Assembly (NCBI RefSeq): GCF_001679785.1
Contig: NZ_CP016286.1
Location: 310,001 to 374,000 of the forward strand
Source of the DNA: Rhizobium leguminosarum
Lineage (GTDB): Bacteria; Pseudomonadota; Alphaproteobacteria; Rhizobiales; Rhizobiaceae
Direction: 5' to 3'
Length of the DNA: 64,000 nucleotides
Shown here: in pieces, positions 7,179 to 16,419 of the stretch
Layout: the number at the start of each line of letters is the position of its first letter
Numbering within the stretch: position 1 is the stretch's first letter
Notes under the pieces: model-generated
Seen by the model: the letters and a program-made list of their open reading frames with translations, nothing else
Told to the model about the DNA's origin: nothing
Database searches by the model: none
Made by a program: the position numbers and the translations under genes

Positions 7179-7652
7179 ATGGGCAGACCCATCAAGTTCA
7201 CCCAGGCGATTGCCGACAGGATTTGCGAGCGCATCGCCGACAGGGAAAGCCTCCGATCGATTTGTCGGGATGAAGAGATGCCGGCCATGTCGAGCGTGCT
7301 CTCCTGGCTCGCCGATGAGAACAAGGCAGCGTTTCGGGTGAAGTACGCCCTGGCGCGCGAGATTCAGGCGGATGGCTTTGTCGACGAGATGGTCGAGATT
7401 GCCGATGACCGCGCAGACGACTGGATCGAAAAGAAGAATGCGAGCGGCGAGACCACCGGCTGGCAGGAGAATGGCGAGGCCATAAGGCGGTCGCAGCTCC
7501 GCATCGCCACCCGCCAATGGGTCGCCGAGAAGCTGAAGCCGAAGAAATACGGTTCCAAGGTCGAGCCCGACCGTGGCGTGGTCACGAGCGAAGTTTCGCA
7601 GTTGCTGGAAGATATTAATGGCAAGACGCGCGGACTTCCAAACGGCAATTGA
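7179..7652 (+). CDS. Phage terminase small subunit
   Basis: This gene encodes a 157-residue protein. RPIKFTQAIADRICERIADG-like sequence followed by LRSICRDEEMPAMSSVLSWL is a helix-turn-helix typical of small terminases that recognise the packaging site. The C-terminal part contains SQLRIATRQWVAEKLKPKKYG, another common feature (KLxPKxYG). It overlaps the large subunit gene by about 35 bases. DNA recognition for packaging is known for the family. Confidence 0.85.
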   Translation: MGRPIKFTQAIADRICERIADRESLRSICRDEEMPAMSSVLSWLADENKAAFRVKYALAREIQADGFVDEMVEIADDRADDWIEKKNASGETTGWQENGEAIRRSQLRIATRQWVAEKLKPKKYGSKVEPDRGVVTSEVSQLLEDINGKTRGLPNGN

Positions 7653-9189
7653 CCAGTTTTCCGACTGGCGCTGGCGTCTGAACAACCTCTATTGGATCAC
7701 CGACAAATCGGGCAAACGCGTCAGGTTCGAGATGAACTGGACGCAGATGACCTTTTTCGAAGAGATGCATTATCTCAACGTGCTGCTCAAGGCCCGCCAG
7801 CTGGGTCTCACGACCTTCATTCAGATCTTCATGCTCGATGCCTGCGTCTTCAACAGGGATATCCGCGCCGGCACGATCGCCCATACGCTGGGCGACGTGC
7901 AGACGATCTTCCGCGACAAGATCAAATATCCCTATGACAATCTGCCTGAGGGTATCCGCAACGCCGTGCCTGTCGTCAGGGCCAATCAGACCGAACTGCT
8001 GCTTGGCAATAATTCGAGCATCCGCGTCGGCACCTCGCTGCGCTCTGGAACGCTGCAATATCTGCATATTTCCGAATATGGAAAGCTTTGCGCGAAATAT
8101 CCTGACAAGGCGAGGGAAGTCCGCACCGGCGCTTTGAATACGGTGCAGGCCGGCCAGCTGGTCTTCGTCGAAAGCACGGCGGAAGGCCAGGAAGGGCATT
8201 TCTACACGCTCTGCGAAGATGGCCAGGTCAAGCAGCGCCAGGCGGCACAACTCACCGAACTCGATTTCAAGTTCCATTTCTTCCCCTGGTGGAAGGAGCC
8301 GCAATATGCGATCGCGCCCGAAGGCGTCATCATCACCGATGCTTTCGCAAAGTATTTCCGCAACCTGGCCGACCAAGGCATCACGCTGACGGACCGGCAG
8401 AAGGCCTGGTACGTCAAGAAGGCCGAAACCCAACTCGGCGACATGAAGCGCGAATACCCCTCGACACCGGCAGAAGCTTTCGAGGCGAGCGTCGAGGGCG
8501 CCTATTACGCCGATCAGATGGCGGTCGCCGACGCCGAAGAGCGGATCGGGGTCTTCCCGCATGTCGAAGGCTATCCCGTCCACACCATCTCCGACATCGG
8601 CATGGATGACACCAACAGCGTCTGGCTGTTTCAGGTACTGCCCGGTCGTGTCCGAATGATCGGCTATTTCGAGCATACCGGCACCGGCATGGACGGCATG
8701 CTCGACGAGCTGGAGCGGCGCGGGGCCGAGCATGGCTATGTCTACGGCGTCCACAACATGCCGCACGACATCAAGGTCAGGGAATGGACGCGCGGCGGCA
8801 TGACCCGCATCGAGGTGATGCTGAGAGAGGTCAGGGCCCGGGATCTCGGCACCGTCCGCAAGATCGAGCGCGCCTATGTGCACGACCGCATCAACGGCAC
8901 CAGGCGCATTCTGGCAAAGATCGAGTTCGATCAGGCCGGCTGCATCCAGGGCATCAAATGCCTGCGGAACTACCGCAAGGACTGGGACGAGGATCTGAGC
9001 GTCTTCCGCGACGCGCCGCTGCACAATTGGGCTTCGCACGGTGCGGACGCTTTCGGCGGACTGGCGATCATCTTCACCGGCTTGGCGCCGGAACCGCTGA
9101 AGCCGCAAGCGAAAACCCTGCCGACCTTCCAGACGATGACATTCAACGAATTTGCCGATTCCACCCCGACCTACAGCGAGCGTGTTTGA
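7618..9189 (+). CDS. Phage terminase large subunit
   Basis: This gene encodes a 523-residue packaging motor. The ATPase half has the atypical Walker A region KARQLGLTT (residues 58-66) and a Walker-B-like hydrophobic strand ending in acid, LVFVESTAEG (near residue 182). The nuclease half shows TISDIGMDDTNSVW with Asp 326 as a likely metal ligand, and a later HDIKVREW. The start at ATG 7618, preceded by GGAAGAT, is preferred over 7573 because the upstream part overlaps the small subunit. It drives DNA packaging together with the portal. Confidence 0.9.
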   Translation: MARRADFQTAIDQFSDWRWRLNNLYWITDKSGKRVRFEMNWTQMTFFEEMHYLNVLLKARQLGLTTFIQIFMLDACVFNRDIRAGTIAHTLGDVQTIFRDKIKYPYDNLPEGIRNAVPVVRANQTELLLGNNSSIRVGTSLRSGTLQYLHISEYGKLCAKYPDKAREVRTGALNTVQAGQLVFVESTAEGQEGHFYTLCEDGQVKQRQAAQLTELDFKFHFFPWWKEPQYAIAPEGVIITDAFAKYFRNLADQGITLTDRQKAWYVKKAETQLGDMKREYPSTPAEAFEASVEGAYYADQMAVADAEERIGVFPHVEGYPVHTISDIGMDDTNSVWLFQVLPGRVRMIGYFEHTGTGMDGMLDELERRGAEHGYVYGVHNMPHDIKVREWTRGGMTRIEVMLREVRARDLGTVRKIERAYVHDRINGTRRILAKIEFDQAGCIQGIKCLRNYRKDWDEDLSVFRDAPLHNWASHGADAFGGLAIIFTGLAPEPLKPQAKTLPTFQTMTFNEFADSTPTYSERV

Positions 9190-11297
9190 TGGAAGACGAA
9201 ACAACGGCTTTGGAGGGCGGGCAGCAATGGGACCTGGCAAAGGTCGGCGCCCGGTGGCAGCAGGAGCTCGAGCGTGCTCAGCGCTATTTTCGCTCCTGGC
9301 ATGACCGCTGCGTCAAGATCGAGAAGATCTATCTCGACCAGCAGTCCGACCAGACGAATGCAGCCAAGCGTCGGTTTCCGATGCTTTGGGCCAACACCTC
9401 GGTGCTGCAGCCGGCCGTCTATGCCCGGGTGCCGCAGCCCGTCGTCGAGCGTCGCTTCAAGGACGCGCAGCCGGTGGCGCGCATGGCCTCCGAACTGGTC
9501 GAACGCAACCTCGCCTATATGGGCGACGAAGCCGATATCGATTCCATTATGCGGGCGGTGCGCGATGATTTCCTGCTCTGCGCCCGCGGCACGGTGTGGC
9601 TGCGCTACGAGGCCGACTTCGAGCCGCTCGATATGGGCGTCCAGCCCTCCGACGCGCCGGCGAATGGTGGCCTCCTCCCTGGCGGCTTGCCCGGTGGCAT
9701 GGGCGAGAATGGCGTTCCGCCGGAGGCAATCACCGACGAACGTGTCTGCATCGATTATGTGCACTGGTCCGATTTCCTGCATTCGCCGGCGCGGCGCTGG
9801 AAGGATGTGACATGGGTGGCGCGGCGCGTGCCGATGACCGACGAGGAGATGGAGAAGCGGTTCGGCCCGGACGCGATGACATCGCTCCAGACGCAAGGCG
9901 CCGGCAGCAACAGGGGCAGCAACCAGACGGAGCGCGCCGAGAACGAGGGCAAGACCCATGTCTGGGAAATCTGGTGCAAGAGCGAAAATTATACCGCCTG
10001 GATTGCCGACGGCGCGCCGGTGGCGCTCGAGGTGTCGGAGCCGCCGCTCGATCTCACGCATTTCTGGCCTTGCCCGCGCCCGGCCTATGGCACGATGTCG
10101 ACCAGCTCGCTGATCCCGGTTCCCGACTATGTCTATTATCAGCAGCAATGCGACGAGATCGATCTCCTGACGAAACGCGTCAACAAGCTGACCGATCAGT
10201 TGCGCCTGAAAGTGTTCTACCCCTCCGGCGACGGCGCGATCTCGCCGGCGATCGAGAAGGCGATGCGGCCGGAAAACGACACGGTGATGGTGCCGATCCC
10301 GGAATGGGCGGCCTTTACCGACAAGGGCGGCTCGAAGGCGATCGTGACGCTGCCGATCGACGAGGTGCAGAAGGTGATCATCGCCTGCATCCAGGCCCGC
10401 AAGCAGCTGATCGAGGACGTCTACCAGATCACCGGCATCTCCGACATCGTCCGCGGCGACACCCAGGCGTCGGAGACGGCGACGGCGCAGCGCATCAAGA
10501 GCCAGTGGGGCTCGATCCGCATCCGCGACCGCCAGTCCGAGCTTGCCCGCTTCGCCCGCGATATCATCCGCCTTGCCGGTGAAATCATCTGCGATCAGTT
10601 CCAGCCGGAAACGCTGATGCTGGTCAGCGGCATCAAGTTGCCGACCATGGCCGAGAAGCAGCAGGTTCAAATGCAGATGCAGCAGATGCAGATGGCGGCG
10701 CAGCAGGCCGCAGCGCGCGCCGGCCAGATGGGCCAACCGGCGCCGCCGCCGCCGCAGATGCCGCCGCAGCTCCAGCAGATGATGCAGCAGCCGACGATCG
10801 ACGAGGTCGTGCAGCTGTTGCGCAATGACAGCATTCGCGGCTTCCAGATCGACATCGAAACGGATTCGACCATCGAGCCCGACGAGGATGCCGAAAAGCA
10901 GCGCCGCATGGAATTCGTGCAGATGATCGGCGGCTTCCTGCAGCAGGCCGGCGCCATGGCGCAGCAGAACCCGATGCTGGTGCCTGTCATGGTCGAGACG
11001 CTGCTCTTTGCCGCCCGCGGCTTCAGGGCCGGCCGCCAGCTCGAAAGCACGCTGGAGCAGGTCGGCGCACAGCTCTCCGAGGCGGCAACCGCACCGAAGC
11101 AACCGCCGGAGCCGCCGGCCGAGCAGATGATCAAGCTGAAAACGGCTGAGGTGAAGGCCGGCGCCGAACAGCGCAAAGCCGAGCTCGGCGTCGCCCAGGC
11201 CGAGATCGAGCATCGCGCCGTGGTCGAGCAGGCGCGCGGCGAGGCGGCAGCGCAGGCGCTGCAGCAGTTCCAGGCGCAGCAGGCCGCCTATCAGTGA
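9189..11297 (+). CDS. Phage portal protein
   Basis: This gene encodes a 702-residue portal of the large podoviral type. The N-terminus reads YFRSWHDRCVKIEKIYL, then FPMLWANTSVLQPAVYAR. VYQITGISDIVRGDTQASET (near 410) is the hallmark of this family, where ITGISDIxRG and ETAT-Q-KSQWGS mark the helical stem and wing. The C-terminal 200 residues are rich in Gln and Met, then Glu/Ala coiled coil. The ATG overlaps the terminase stop (TGATG). It forms the DNA entry ring and tail attachment point of the capsid. Confidence 0.88.
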   Translation: MEDETTALEGGQQWDLAKVGARWQQELERAQRYFRSWHDRCVKIEKIYLDQQSDQTNAAKRRFPMLWANTSVLQPAVYARVPQPVVERRFKDAQPVARMASELVERNLAYMGDEADIDSIMRAVRDDFLLCARGTVWLRYEADFEPLDMGVQPSDAPANGGLLPGGLPGGMGENGVPPEAITDERVCIDYVHWSDFLHSPARRWKDVTWVARRVPMTDEEMEKRFGPDAMTSLQTQGAGSNRGSNQTERAENEGKTHVWEIWCKSENYTAWIADGAPVALEVSEPPLDLTHFWPCPRPAYGTMSTSSLIPVPDYVYYQQQCDEIDLLTKRVNKLTDQLRLKVFYPSGDGAISPAIEKAMRPENDTVMVPIPEWAAFTDKGGSKAIVTLPIDEVQKVIIACIQARKQLIEDVYQITGISDIVRGDTQASETATAQRIKSQWGSIRIRDRQSELARFARDIIRLAGEIICDQFQPETLMLVSGIKLPTMAEKQQVQMQMQQMQMAAQQAAARAGQMGQPAPPPPQMPPQLQQMMQQPTIDEVVQLLRNDSIRGFQIDIETDSTIEPDEDAEKQRRMEFVQMIGGFLQQAGAMAQQNPMLVPVMVETLLFAARGFRAGRQLESTLEQVGAQLSEAATAPKQPPEPPAEQMIKLKTAEVKAGAEQRKAELGVAQAEIEHRAVVEQARGEAAAQALQQFQAQQAAYQ

Positions 11298-11309
11298 ACG
11301 GAGTGAAAG

Positions 11310-11621
11310 ATGAGAGAACGCTATTGCCGCGTCTGCGGCGGCTGGCACCCGCTCGACAAGTGGCCGCACAACTGCATGCCGGTGAAGAACCTGGCGCAAT
11401 CCGATCTGCCGGCGCCGCATTTCGTCAGCGACAGCATCGATATCCAGTCGATGCATGACGGCAGGCATTACACCTCGAAAGCCAAGCTGCGTTCGGCCTA
11501 TCGATCGGCCGGCGTGGTCGAGATCGGCAACGAAAAGCCGCAGCCGATCGAGACACCGAAGACGGATCGCAACGAGATCCGCAAAGAACTGCGGCGAGTT
11601 CACGCCGAATACAACGCCTAG
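11310..11621 (+). CDS. Small phage protein with a zinc-ribbon-like N-terminus
   Basis: This gene encodes a 103-residue protein of unknown role. The N-terminus, CRVCGGWHPLDKWPHNC, has a CxxC and an HxxC-like pair that could hold zinc. The middle, SDSIDIQSMHDGRHYTSK, is common to proteins encoded after portal genes in several podovirus-like phages. It has a good ribosome binding site (GGAGTGAAAG). Its TAG stop lies inside the CTAG target site of the IS element that follows, so the gene remains complete. Confidence 0.6.
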   Translation: MRERYCRVCGGWHPLDKWPHNCMPVKNLAQSDLPAPHFVSDSIDIQSMHDGRHYTSKAKLRSAYRSAGVVEIGNEKPQPIETPKTDRNEIRKELRRVHAEYNA

Positions 11622-12625
11622 GTGTTTAGTCCCGGCATTTGATGGTGCATTATTTTCCTTAGAATGGAGGGAGGCACTATGGGCCAGGTTCTACACGGGA
11701 GCGCCACAACGACAGAGGCAATCCGTCGAGCAATACAAAATAGTGAAGAGAGCCTGAGAGCGCTTTCAAAGCGGTATGGGGTCAATCAGAAGACAATAGC
11801 CAAATGGAAGAGACGGACATCATTGGCCGATCTTCCGACAGGCCCGAAGGACCCGCATTCGACAATCCTCTCCCTTGAAGAAGAAGCCGTCATCGTCGCC
11901 TTTCGCAGGCATACATTGCTGCCTCTTGATGACTGCCTCTATGCCCTTCAACCGACGATCCCGCATCTGACACGTTCGTCCCTGCACAGGTGTCTGCAGC
12001 GCCACGGCATTTCACGCCTGCCGGAAGTGAAAGGCGACAAAGAACCGAAGAAAAAGTTCAAAAGCTACCCGATCGGCTACTTCCACGTCGATATTGCCGA
12101 GGTGCAGACGGCTGAGGGCAAGCTCTATCTCTTCGTGGCGATTGATCGCACGTCCAAGTTCGCCTTCGCTGAGCTCTATGCCAAAGCTGGCAAGATGAAT
12201 GCCGCCCAGTTCCTGCGCAACCTGATCGCGGCGGTGCCCTACACCATCCATACTATCCTGACCGATAATGGCATCCAGTTCACCAACCGGGCCTGTGACC
12301 AAAATGCCTTCCAGCACATCTTCGACCGAGTCTGTGAGGAATACGAGATCGAGCATCGCCTGACAAAGGTTAAGCACCCATGGACCAATGGGCAGGTCGA
12401 GCGGATGAACCGGACGATCAAGGAAGCGACTGTCAAGCGCTTCCACTACGACGATCACGCACAACTGAAAAAGCATCTCGCCGACTTCATCGACGCCTAC
12501 AATTTTGGGCGCAGGCTCAAGACACTAAAGGGCCTCACCCCCTACGAGTTCATCTGCAAAAGGTGGACTTCCGAGCCAGATCGATTCATCATCGATCCTA
12601 TCCATCAAATGCCGGGACTAAACAC
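11622..12625 (+). mobile_element. IS481-type insertion sequence
   Basis: A 1,004-base element is bounded by perfect 24-base inverted ends, starting GTGTTTAGTCCCGGCATTTG on the left (11622) and ending with its complement at 12625. The flanks are CTAG on both sides (11618-11621 and 12626-12629), consistent with a 4-base target duplication, though CTAG is itself a palindrome and could be part of the ends. It carries one transposase gene and separates two phage genes. Confidence 0.8.
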
Positions 12626-12629
12626 CTAG
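11679..12629 (+). CDS. IS481-family transposase
   Basis: This gene encodes a 316-residue DDE transposase starting at ATG 11679 behind a strong GGAGGGAGG. The N-terminal helix-turn-helix is visible as SEESLRALSKRYGVNQKTIAKW. The catalytic core has FHVDIAEV (first D), ILTDNGIQFT (second D) and PWTNGQVERMNRTIKE (catalytic E). The C-terminus, YNFGRRLKTLKGLTPYE, is typical of the family. No frameshift or stop is seen, so the element may be active. The stop codon lies at the right target-site duplication. Confidence 0.92.
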   Translation: MGQVLHGSATTTEAIRRAIQNSEESLRALSKRYGVNQKTIAKWKRRTSLADLPTGPKDPHSTILSLEEEAVIVAFRRHTLLPLDDCLYALQPTIPHLTRSSLHRCLQRHGISRLPEVKGDKEPKKKFKSYPIGYFHVDIAEVQTAEGKLYLFVAIDRTSKFAFAELYAKAGKMNAAQFLRNLIAAVPYTIHTILTDNGIQFTNRACDQNAFQHIFDRVCEEYEIEHRLTKVKHPWTNGQVERMNRTIKEATVKRFHYDDHAQLKKHLADFIDAYNFGRRLKTLKGLTPYEFICKRWTSEPDRFIIDPIHQMPGLNT

Positions 12630-12660
12630 AGCCCAATAGGGCCTCTAACCTTTTGTTTGT

Positions 12661-12710
12661 ACGCAATTCCGGACGGAAAACCGCTTCGCACTTTTCCTGG
12701 AATTGCTCTA
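12661..12710. repeat. RIME-like palindromic repeat, partial
   Basis: ACGCAATTCCGGACGG...CCGCTTCGCACTTTTCC-TGGAATTGCTCT matches the second palindrome of the element at 43212-43250, with a few changes in the left arm. It lies inside the phage block directly downstream of the IS, so the repeat entered this prophage too. Confidence 0.7.
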
Positions 12711-12745
12711 ACGGGCATCAATCCCCGACAAAGGAAGTTTCCGAC

Positions 12746-13831
12746 ATGGATATGGAAGACCTGAACGAGGCCGGCAACGGCAGCGAAGATTTTGGCGCGT
12801 TCGACGAGAAGCCCCTGAATGACAGGCCAGGCAGCATCCGCGACAGCCTGAAGGCGGCGATCGACACCGTCGAAGGCAGCGGACCGGGCGATATCGCCGG
12901 CCAGCCGCGCGACGGGGAAAACGGCCGTTTCCTGGCCAAGGGGCAGGAGCAAGCCGCAGCGGCGAGGGCAGGGCAGGCGTCCGCGGCAAACGCCGCTCAA
13001 CAACCGCCTCAAGCACAGACCGAGATGCAGACCCGTGAACAGCCCGCAACCATCGGCAGCCGGGTTCCGCCCGGCTGGTCGGCGGAAGCCAAGGCGCAAT
13101 TCGCAAGCCTTCCCGGTGAAGTGCAGGCAGCCATCACCAAGCGGGAACAGGAGGTCGATAACGGCTTTCGCGTCCTGCAGGATTACAAGGGGCTCGAGGA
13201 GTTCACGCCGCTCATCCGCCAGGCCGGCATGACCCATGCCGATGTCATGCGCCGGGCGATCGACTGGGAAAAGGCGCTCATCCGCGATCCCGTCAATACC
13301 GTCGTTCACGTCGCCAGGATGGCCGGGGTCAATCTTCATGCCCTGGTCAATGGCCAGACGGAACAGGTCCTGCAGCGGAGTTCGCAGCAGGCCGGACCAC
13401 AGCAAGGAGGGCCGCAGCCGCGACACGTCAACGTCGAGGCGACGGTCGAACATGTTTTGCGGAAAAGGGACACCGAAACTCAAGTCGATGCCTTCCTTTC
13501 CGACCCGGCAAACGCGCACGCCGATGACGTGCTGGACGATATGATCGCCCTTATCAACGCAGGGCGGGCATCATCGCTTCAGGACGCCTACGACGCCGCA
13601 TGCTGGATGCGCCCGGACATTCGCCAGCAGTTGATCAGCCAGACTGCGCAGGCACCCGTCCGAGAACAGCAAGCCCAGAGGGCAGCAGCGGCAGATCAAG
13701 CCCGCCGCGCCTCGCGATCCATCTCTGGATCTTCCGCACCGGGCCCGACCCGCGATGCGGCAAGAGGCCAGCCCACGTCCATCCGAGACTCGCTGCGCGA
13801 CGCCATGCGCTTTTCGCGCGGTCAAGTCTGA
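12746..13831 (+). CDS. Phage scaffolding-like protein
   Basis: This gene encodes a 361-residue, acidic, Gln/Ala-rich protein placed between portal and capsid genes, the usual position of a scaffold or capsid assembly protein. The start ATG 12746 follows AAAGGAAG. RIME-type sequence upstream shows that the open frame extending to 12380 is not coding. Two copies of the motif SIRDSL (GSIRDSLKAAID near residue 29 and TSIRDSLRDAMR at the C-terminus) bracket the protein. The middle, VPPGWSAEAKAQFASLP, is typical of this scaffold group. It probably guides capsid assembly and leaves afterwards. Confidence 0.7.
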   Translation: MDMEDLNEAGNGSEDFGAFDEKPLNDRPGSIRDSLKAAIDTVEGSGPGDIAGQPRDGENGRFLAKGQEQAAAARAGQASAANAAQQPPQAQTEMQTREQPATIGSRVPPGWSAEAKAQFASLPGEVQAAITKREQEVDNGFRVLQDYKGLEEFTPLIRQAGMTHADVMRRAIDWEKALIRDPVNTVVHVARMAGVNLHALVNGQTEQVLQRSSQQAGPQQGGPQPRHVNVEATVEHVLRKRDTETQVDAFLSDPANAHADDVLDDMIALINAGRASSLQDAYDAACWMRPDIRQQLISQTAQAPVREQQAQRAAAADQARRASRSISGSSAPGPTRDAARGQPTSIRDSLRDAMRFSRGQV

Positions 13832-13846
13832 TCGAAGGAATGATCA

Positions 13847-14821
13847 ATGCCCATCTCGCCCAACCTCTCTGAAATCGTGACCACGACGCTGCGCAACCGC
13901 AGCGGCACGGTCGCCGACGACGTGACGAAGAACAACGGCCTTCTCACCCGTCTGAACAGCCGCGGCCGCAAGAAGCCCATCTCCGGCGGCCGCACCATCG
14001 TCCAGGAACTGCAGTACCAGGAAAACTCGACCTTCAAGCGCTATTCCGGCTACGATATCCTGAACGTTCAGCCTTCTGACGTCATCACCGCTGCCGAATA
14101 CGATCTCAAGCAGGCGGCGGTCGCCGTCTCCATGTCGGGCCTCGAACAGCTGCAGAATTCCGGCGAGGATGCGATCCTCGACCTGCTCGAGCAGCGCATC
14201 GAAAACGCCGAAACGACGCTGAAGAACAACATCGCGCTCGACTGCTATTCCGATGGCACGGCCGATGGCGGGCGTCAGATCGGCGGGTTGCAGCTGTTGA
14301 TCTCGACCTCGCCGACATCAGGCACCGTCGGCGGCATCTCGCGCGCTACCTGGGGTTTCTGGCGCAACCAGAAATTCTCGGCCTCGGCCGATGGTGGTGC
14401 AGCCGCCTCGAACGCCAACATCCAGAGCTACATGAACCGGCTCTACATGTCCTGCGTTCGCGGCTCCGACGCACCTGATCTGGTCGTCGCCGACAACAAC
14501 TTCTTCCGCCTCTACTGGGAATCGCTGCAGGCGATCCAGCGCATCACCTCCGCGGACAAGGGCATGGCCGGCTTCCAGTCGCTGCAGTACATGGGCGCCG
14601 ACGTGATCTTCGACGGCGGCTTCGGCGGCGGTGCGCCTCTCAACCAGATGTTCTTCCTGAACACCAAGTACCTGTTCTACCGCCCGCACCGTGACCGCGA
14701 CATGGCGCCGATCGGCGACGAGCGCATGAACACCAACCAGGACGCCTTCGTGCAGCTCATGGGCTTCGCCGGCAACCTCACCATGAACAACGCCTTCCTG
14801 CAGGGCGTGTTGTTCGCCTGA
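13847..14821 (+). CDS. Phage major capsid protein
   Basis: This gene encodes a 324-residue protein with AAGGAA before its ATG. The position after a scaffold-like gene, the N-terminal SEIVTTTLRNRS, GRTIVQELQY and YSGYDILNVQPSDVITAAEYD, and the C-terminal RMNTNQDAFVQLMGFAGNL all match HK97-fold capsid proteins of podovirus-like rhizobial prophages. It should form the icosahedral shell. Codon use is that of a highly expressed gene (mostly C/G third positions). Confidence 0.88.
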   Translation: MPISPNLSEIVTTTLRNRSGTVADDVTKNNGLLTRLNSRGRKKPISGGRTIVQELQYQENSTFKRYSGYDILNVQPSDVITAAEYDLKQAAVAVSMSGLEQLQNSGEDAILDLLEQRIENAETTLKNNIALDCYSDGTADGGRQIGGLQLLISTSPTSGTVGGISRATWGFWRNQKFSASADGGAAASNANIQSYMNRLYMSCVRGSDAPDLVVADNNFFRLYWESLQAIQRITSADKGMAGFQSLQYMGADVIFDGGFGGGAPLNQMFFLNTKYLFYRPHRDRDMAPIGDERMNTNQDAFVQLMGFAGNLTMNNAFLQGVLFA

Positions 14822-14843
14822 TCGTCAACGAAAGGAAAAGCAA

Positions 14844-15629
14844 ATGTCGATCGCTTCAATCCAGTCCGATCGTCTTGGCGCGAACCCGTTCGTCGTCGAA
14901 GGCCCGATCGTCTCCGGCTCCGGTATTCCGGGCCCGAATTTCTCCCTCGGCGCTGTCGCCGGCGGGGACCGCGAATCCGAATGGGTCTATTGCCAGCTGG
15001 TGCTGGCCTCGCAGACGACCCTTCAGCCCGGCCAGTGGTTTCAGTGGACCCGGGATTATGTCGCCTCGCTGCTGACCACGGCGGCTGCCGTCGTCGGCCA
15101 GCGCTGCGGCGTCTTTTCGGGTGCCGCCCAGCCCCCGACACTGACCGGCGGTCCGGTCGGTGCCATCACGCTTGCACCGGGCACCTATTACATCTGGCTG
15201 CAGCGCAACGGTCAGGCGCCGTCTCAGGTGGCAACCGCAACGGCGGCCCTCGTCGTTGCCGAAACCACGACTACGGCAGGCCAGGCGAGCGCCCCGGCAT
15301 CGGCCACGGCAACCACCAAGGCCATCGCCAACGTCAACTTTGCGGCGGCCAACCAGACGTTCACCGCAACCACGGTCAACGGCTCCAACCTGCTGACGAG
15401 CCTTTCCGGTCTGAATGCCGGTTCCGGTCCGTTCATCGGTGCTGCCGTCTCCGGCACCGGCATATCAGGCGGAACCACCATCTCGGGCATCACCTACAGC
15501 CCGAGCGGCGTCGTGCAGAGCATCACGCTCTCAGCCAACGCCACCGCCAACGGCACGGGCATTACCATCACCGCAACGGGCGTGCTCGAGGCAACGCTGA
15601 TGCGTCCGTTCCTGTCGAAGGTGAACTAA
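14844..15629 (+). CDS. Phage structural protein, possibly capsid decoration
   Basis: This gene encodes a 261-residue protein directly after the capsid gene (AAAGGAAAA before ATG). The first 140 residues look like a compact beta domain (GPNFSLGAVAGGDRESEWVY, TLAPGTYYIWLQRNGQAPS). The rest is very rich in Thr, Ala, Gly and Ser, in an Ig-like pattern (ISGTGISGGTTISGITYS). Decoration or fibre proteins often sit here, but no firm family was recognised. Confidence 0.55.
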   Translation: MSIASIQSDRLGANPFVVEGPIVSGSGIPGPNFSLGAVAGGDRESEWVYCQLVLASQTTLQPGQWFQWTRDYVASLLTTAAAVVGQRCGVFSGAAQPPTLTGGPVGAITLAPGTYYIWLQRNGQAPSQVATATAALVVAETTTTAGQASAPASATATTKAIANVNFAAANQTFTATTVNGSNLLTSLSGLNAGSGPFIGAAVSGTGISGGTTISGITYSPSGVVQSITLSANATANGTGITITATGVLEATLMRPFLSKVN

Positions 15630-15686
15630 ACCAAGCATCGACGGGCGTTTCGGCGCCCGTTCAACTGACAAGGCCTGCAAACTTCT

Positions 15687-15771
15687 CTCCGTCATGCTCG
15701 GGCTTGTCCCGAGCATCTGCCACCCGTCGATGCGCAGCAGATCCTCGGCACAAGGCCGAGGATGACGAGGA
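15687..15771. repeat. Palindromic intergenic element (REP-like) in phage block
   Basis: TGCTCGGGCTTGTCCCGAGCA and CCTCGGCACAAGGCCGAGG form the same two-hairpin layout as the elements at 5609-5703 and 5970-6066. It lies in the spacer between two phage structural genes. Confidence 0.75.
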
Positions 15772-15829
15772 GGAGATGCTTCCCGTGCCCATTCCCCATT
15801 TCCCCGCCATCAACAGCGAGACACGCACC

Positions 15830-16399
15830 ATGCCCGACAACAGCACCGGAATTTATGCCTCCTTCAGCCTCGAACCGGTCGAGCAGACTTTTCTGACGGA
15901 GAGGGAAGGCCGGCCGATCTTTGCCGACAAGGAATTCGTCCGCATCTTCATCTCCGGCGACAAACACACCGAAGTCTATCGCGAGGTCACCGACAACGAC
16001 AAACAGCGCTTTTCCGACGCCTATAAGCGCTTCAAGGAAGGGGCTGCCGCCCGCGAGCAGCTGACCGGCACGCCGCTTTCGCAATGGCCCTATCTCAAAC
16101 CCAGCCAGATCAAGGAGCTGGAGGCGGTCAATATCTATACCGTCGAGCAGCTCGCAGCCCTTTCCGACACCGTCAAGCAGAAGATCGGCATGGGTGCGAA
16201 CGAGCTCGTCGCGGCTGCCCGCGCCTATCTTGCCACCGCTGAAAACTCGAGTGCTGCCTCCGCCTTTGCCGCCGAAAACGAGAGGCTGAAGGACGAGGTG
16301 ACGCGGCTGCAGGAGCAGATGAAGGAGATGGCCTCGCGCTTCGAGGCGCTCGAAAAGGACGGCGAGGGCGGCAAGGGCCGCAGCCGGCAAGCGGCCTGA
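15830..16399 (+). CDS. Phage protein with C-terminal coiled coil
   Basis: This gene encodes a 189-residue protein of unknown role. MPDNSTGIYASFSLEP is a likely start; an in-frame ATG at 15776 behind GAGGAG is an alternative that adds 18 residues. The middle (GTPLSQWPYLKPSQIKELE, then NIYTVEQLAALSD) resembles a helix-hairpin-helix. The last 60 residues, ENERLKDEVTRLQEQMKEMA and onwards, form a clear coiled coil. Similar proteins lie between capsid and adaptor genes in podovirus-like prophages. It may be an internal or connector protein. Confidence 0.55.
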   Translation: MPDNSTGIYASFSLEPVEQTFLTEREGRPIFADKEFVRIFISGDKHTEVYREVTDNDKQRFSDAYKRFKEGAAAREQLTGTPLSQWPYLKPSQIKELEAVNIYTVEQLAALSDTVKQKIGMGANELVAAARAYLATAENSSAASAFAAENERLKDEVTRLQEQMKEMASRFEALEKDGEGGKGRSRQAA

Positions 16400-16419
16400 C
16401 GAAGCGCTGACACAAGCCG

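Noticed and set aside
7615..9240. Long leftward open frame opposite the large terminase
   Set aside because: It is an antisense shadow of the terminase; the composition is Arg/His/Asp-rich without any motif.
9171..11603. Very long leftward open frame (about 810 codons) opposite the portal gene
   Set aside because: It mirrors the codon bias of the portal gene on the other strand, gives a His/Arg/Leu-rich unnatural protein and has no ribosome binding site.
12380..12745. Upstream extension of the scaffold gene frame into the IS
   Set aside because: It runs through the transposase and a RIME repeat; ATG 12746 with AAGGAAG is the natural start.
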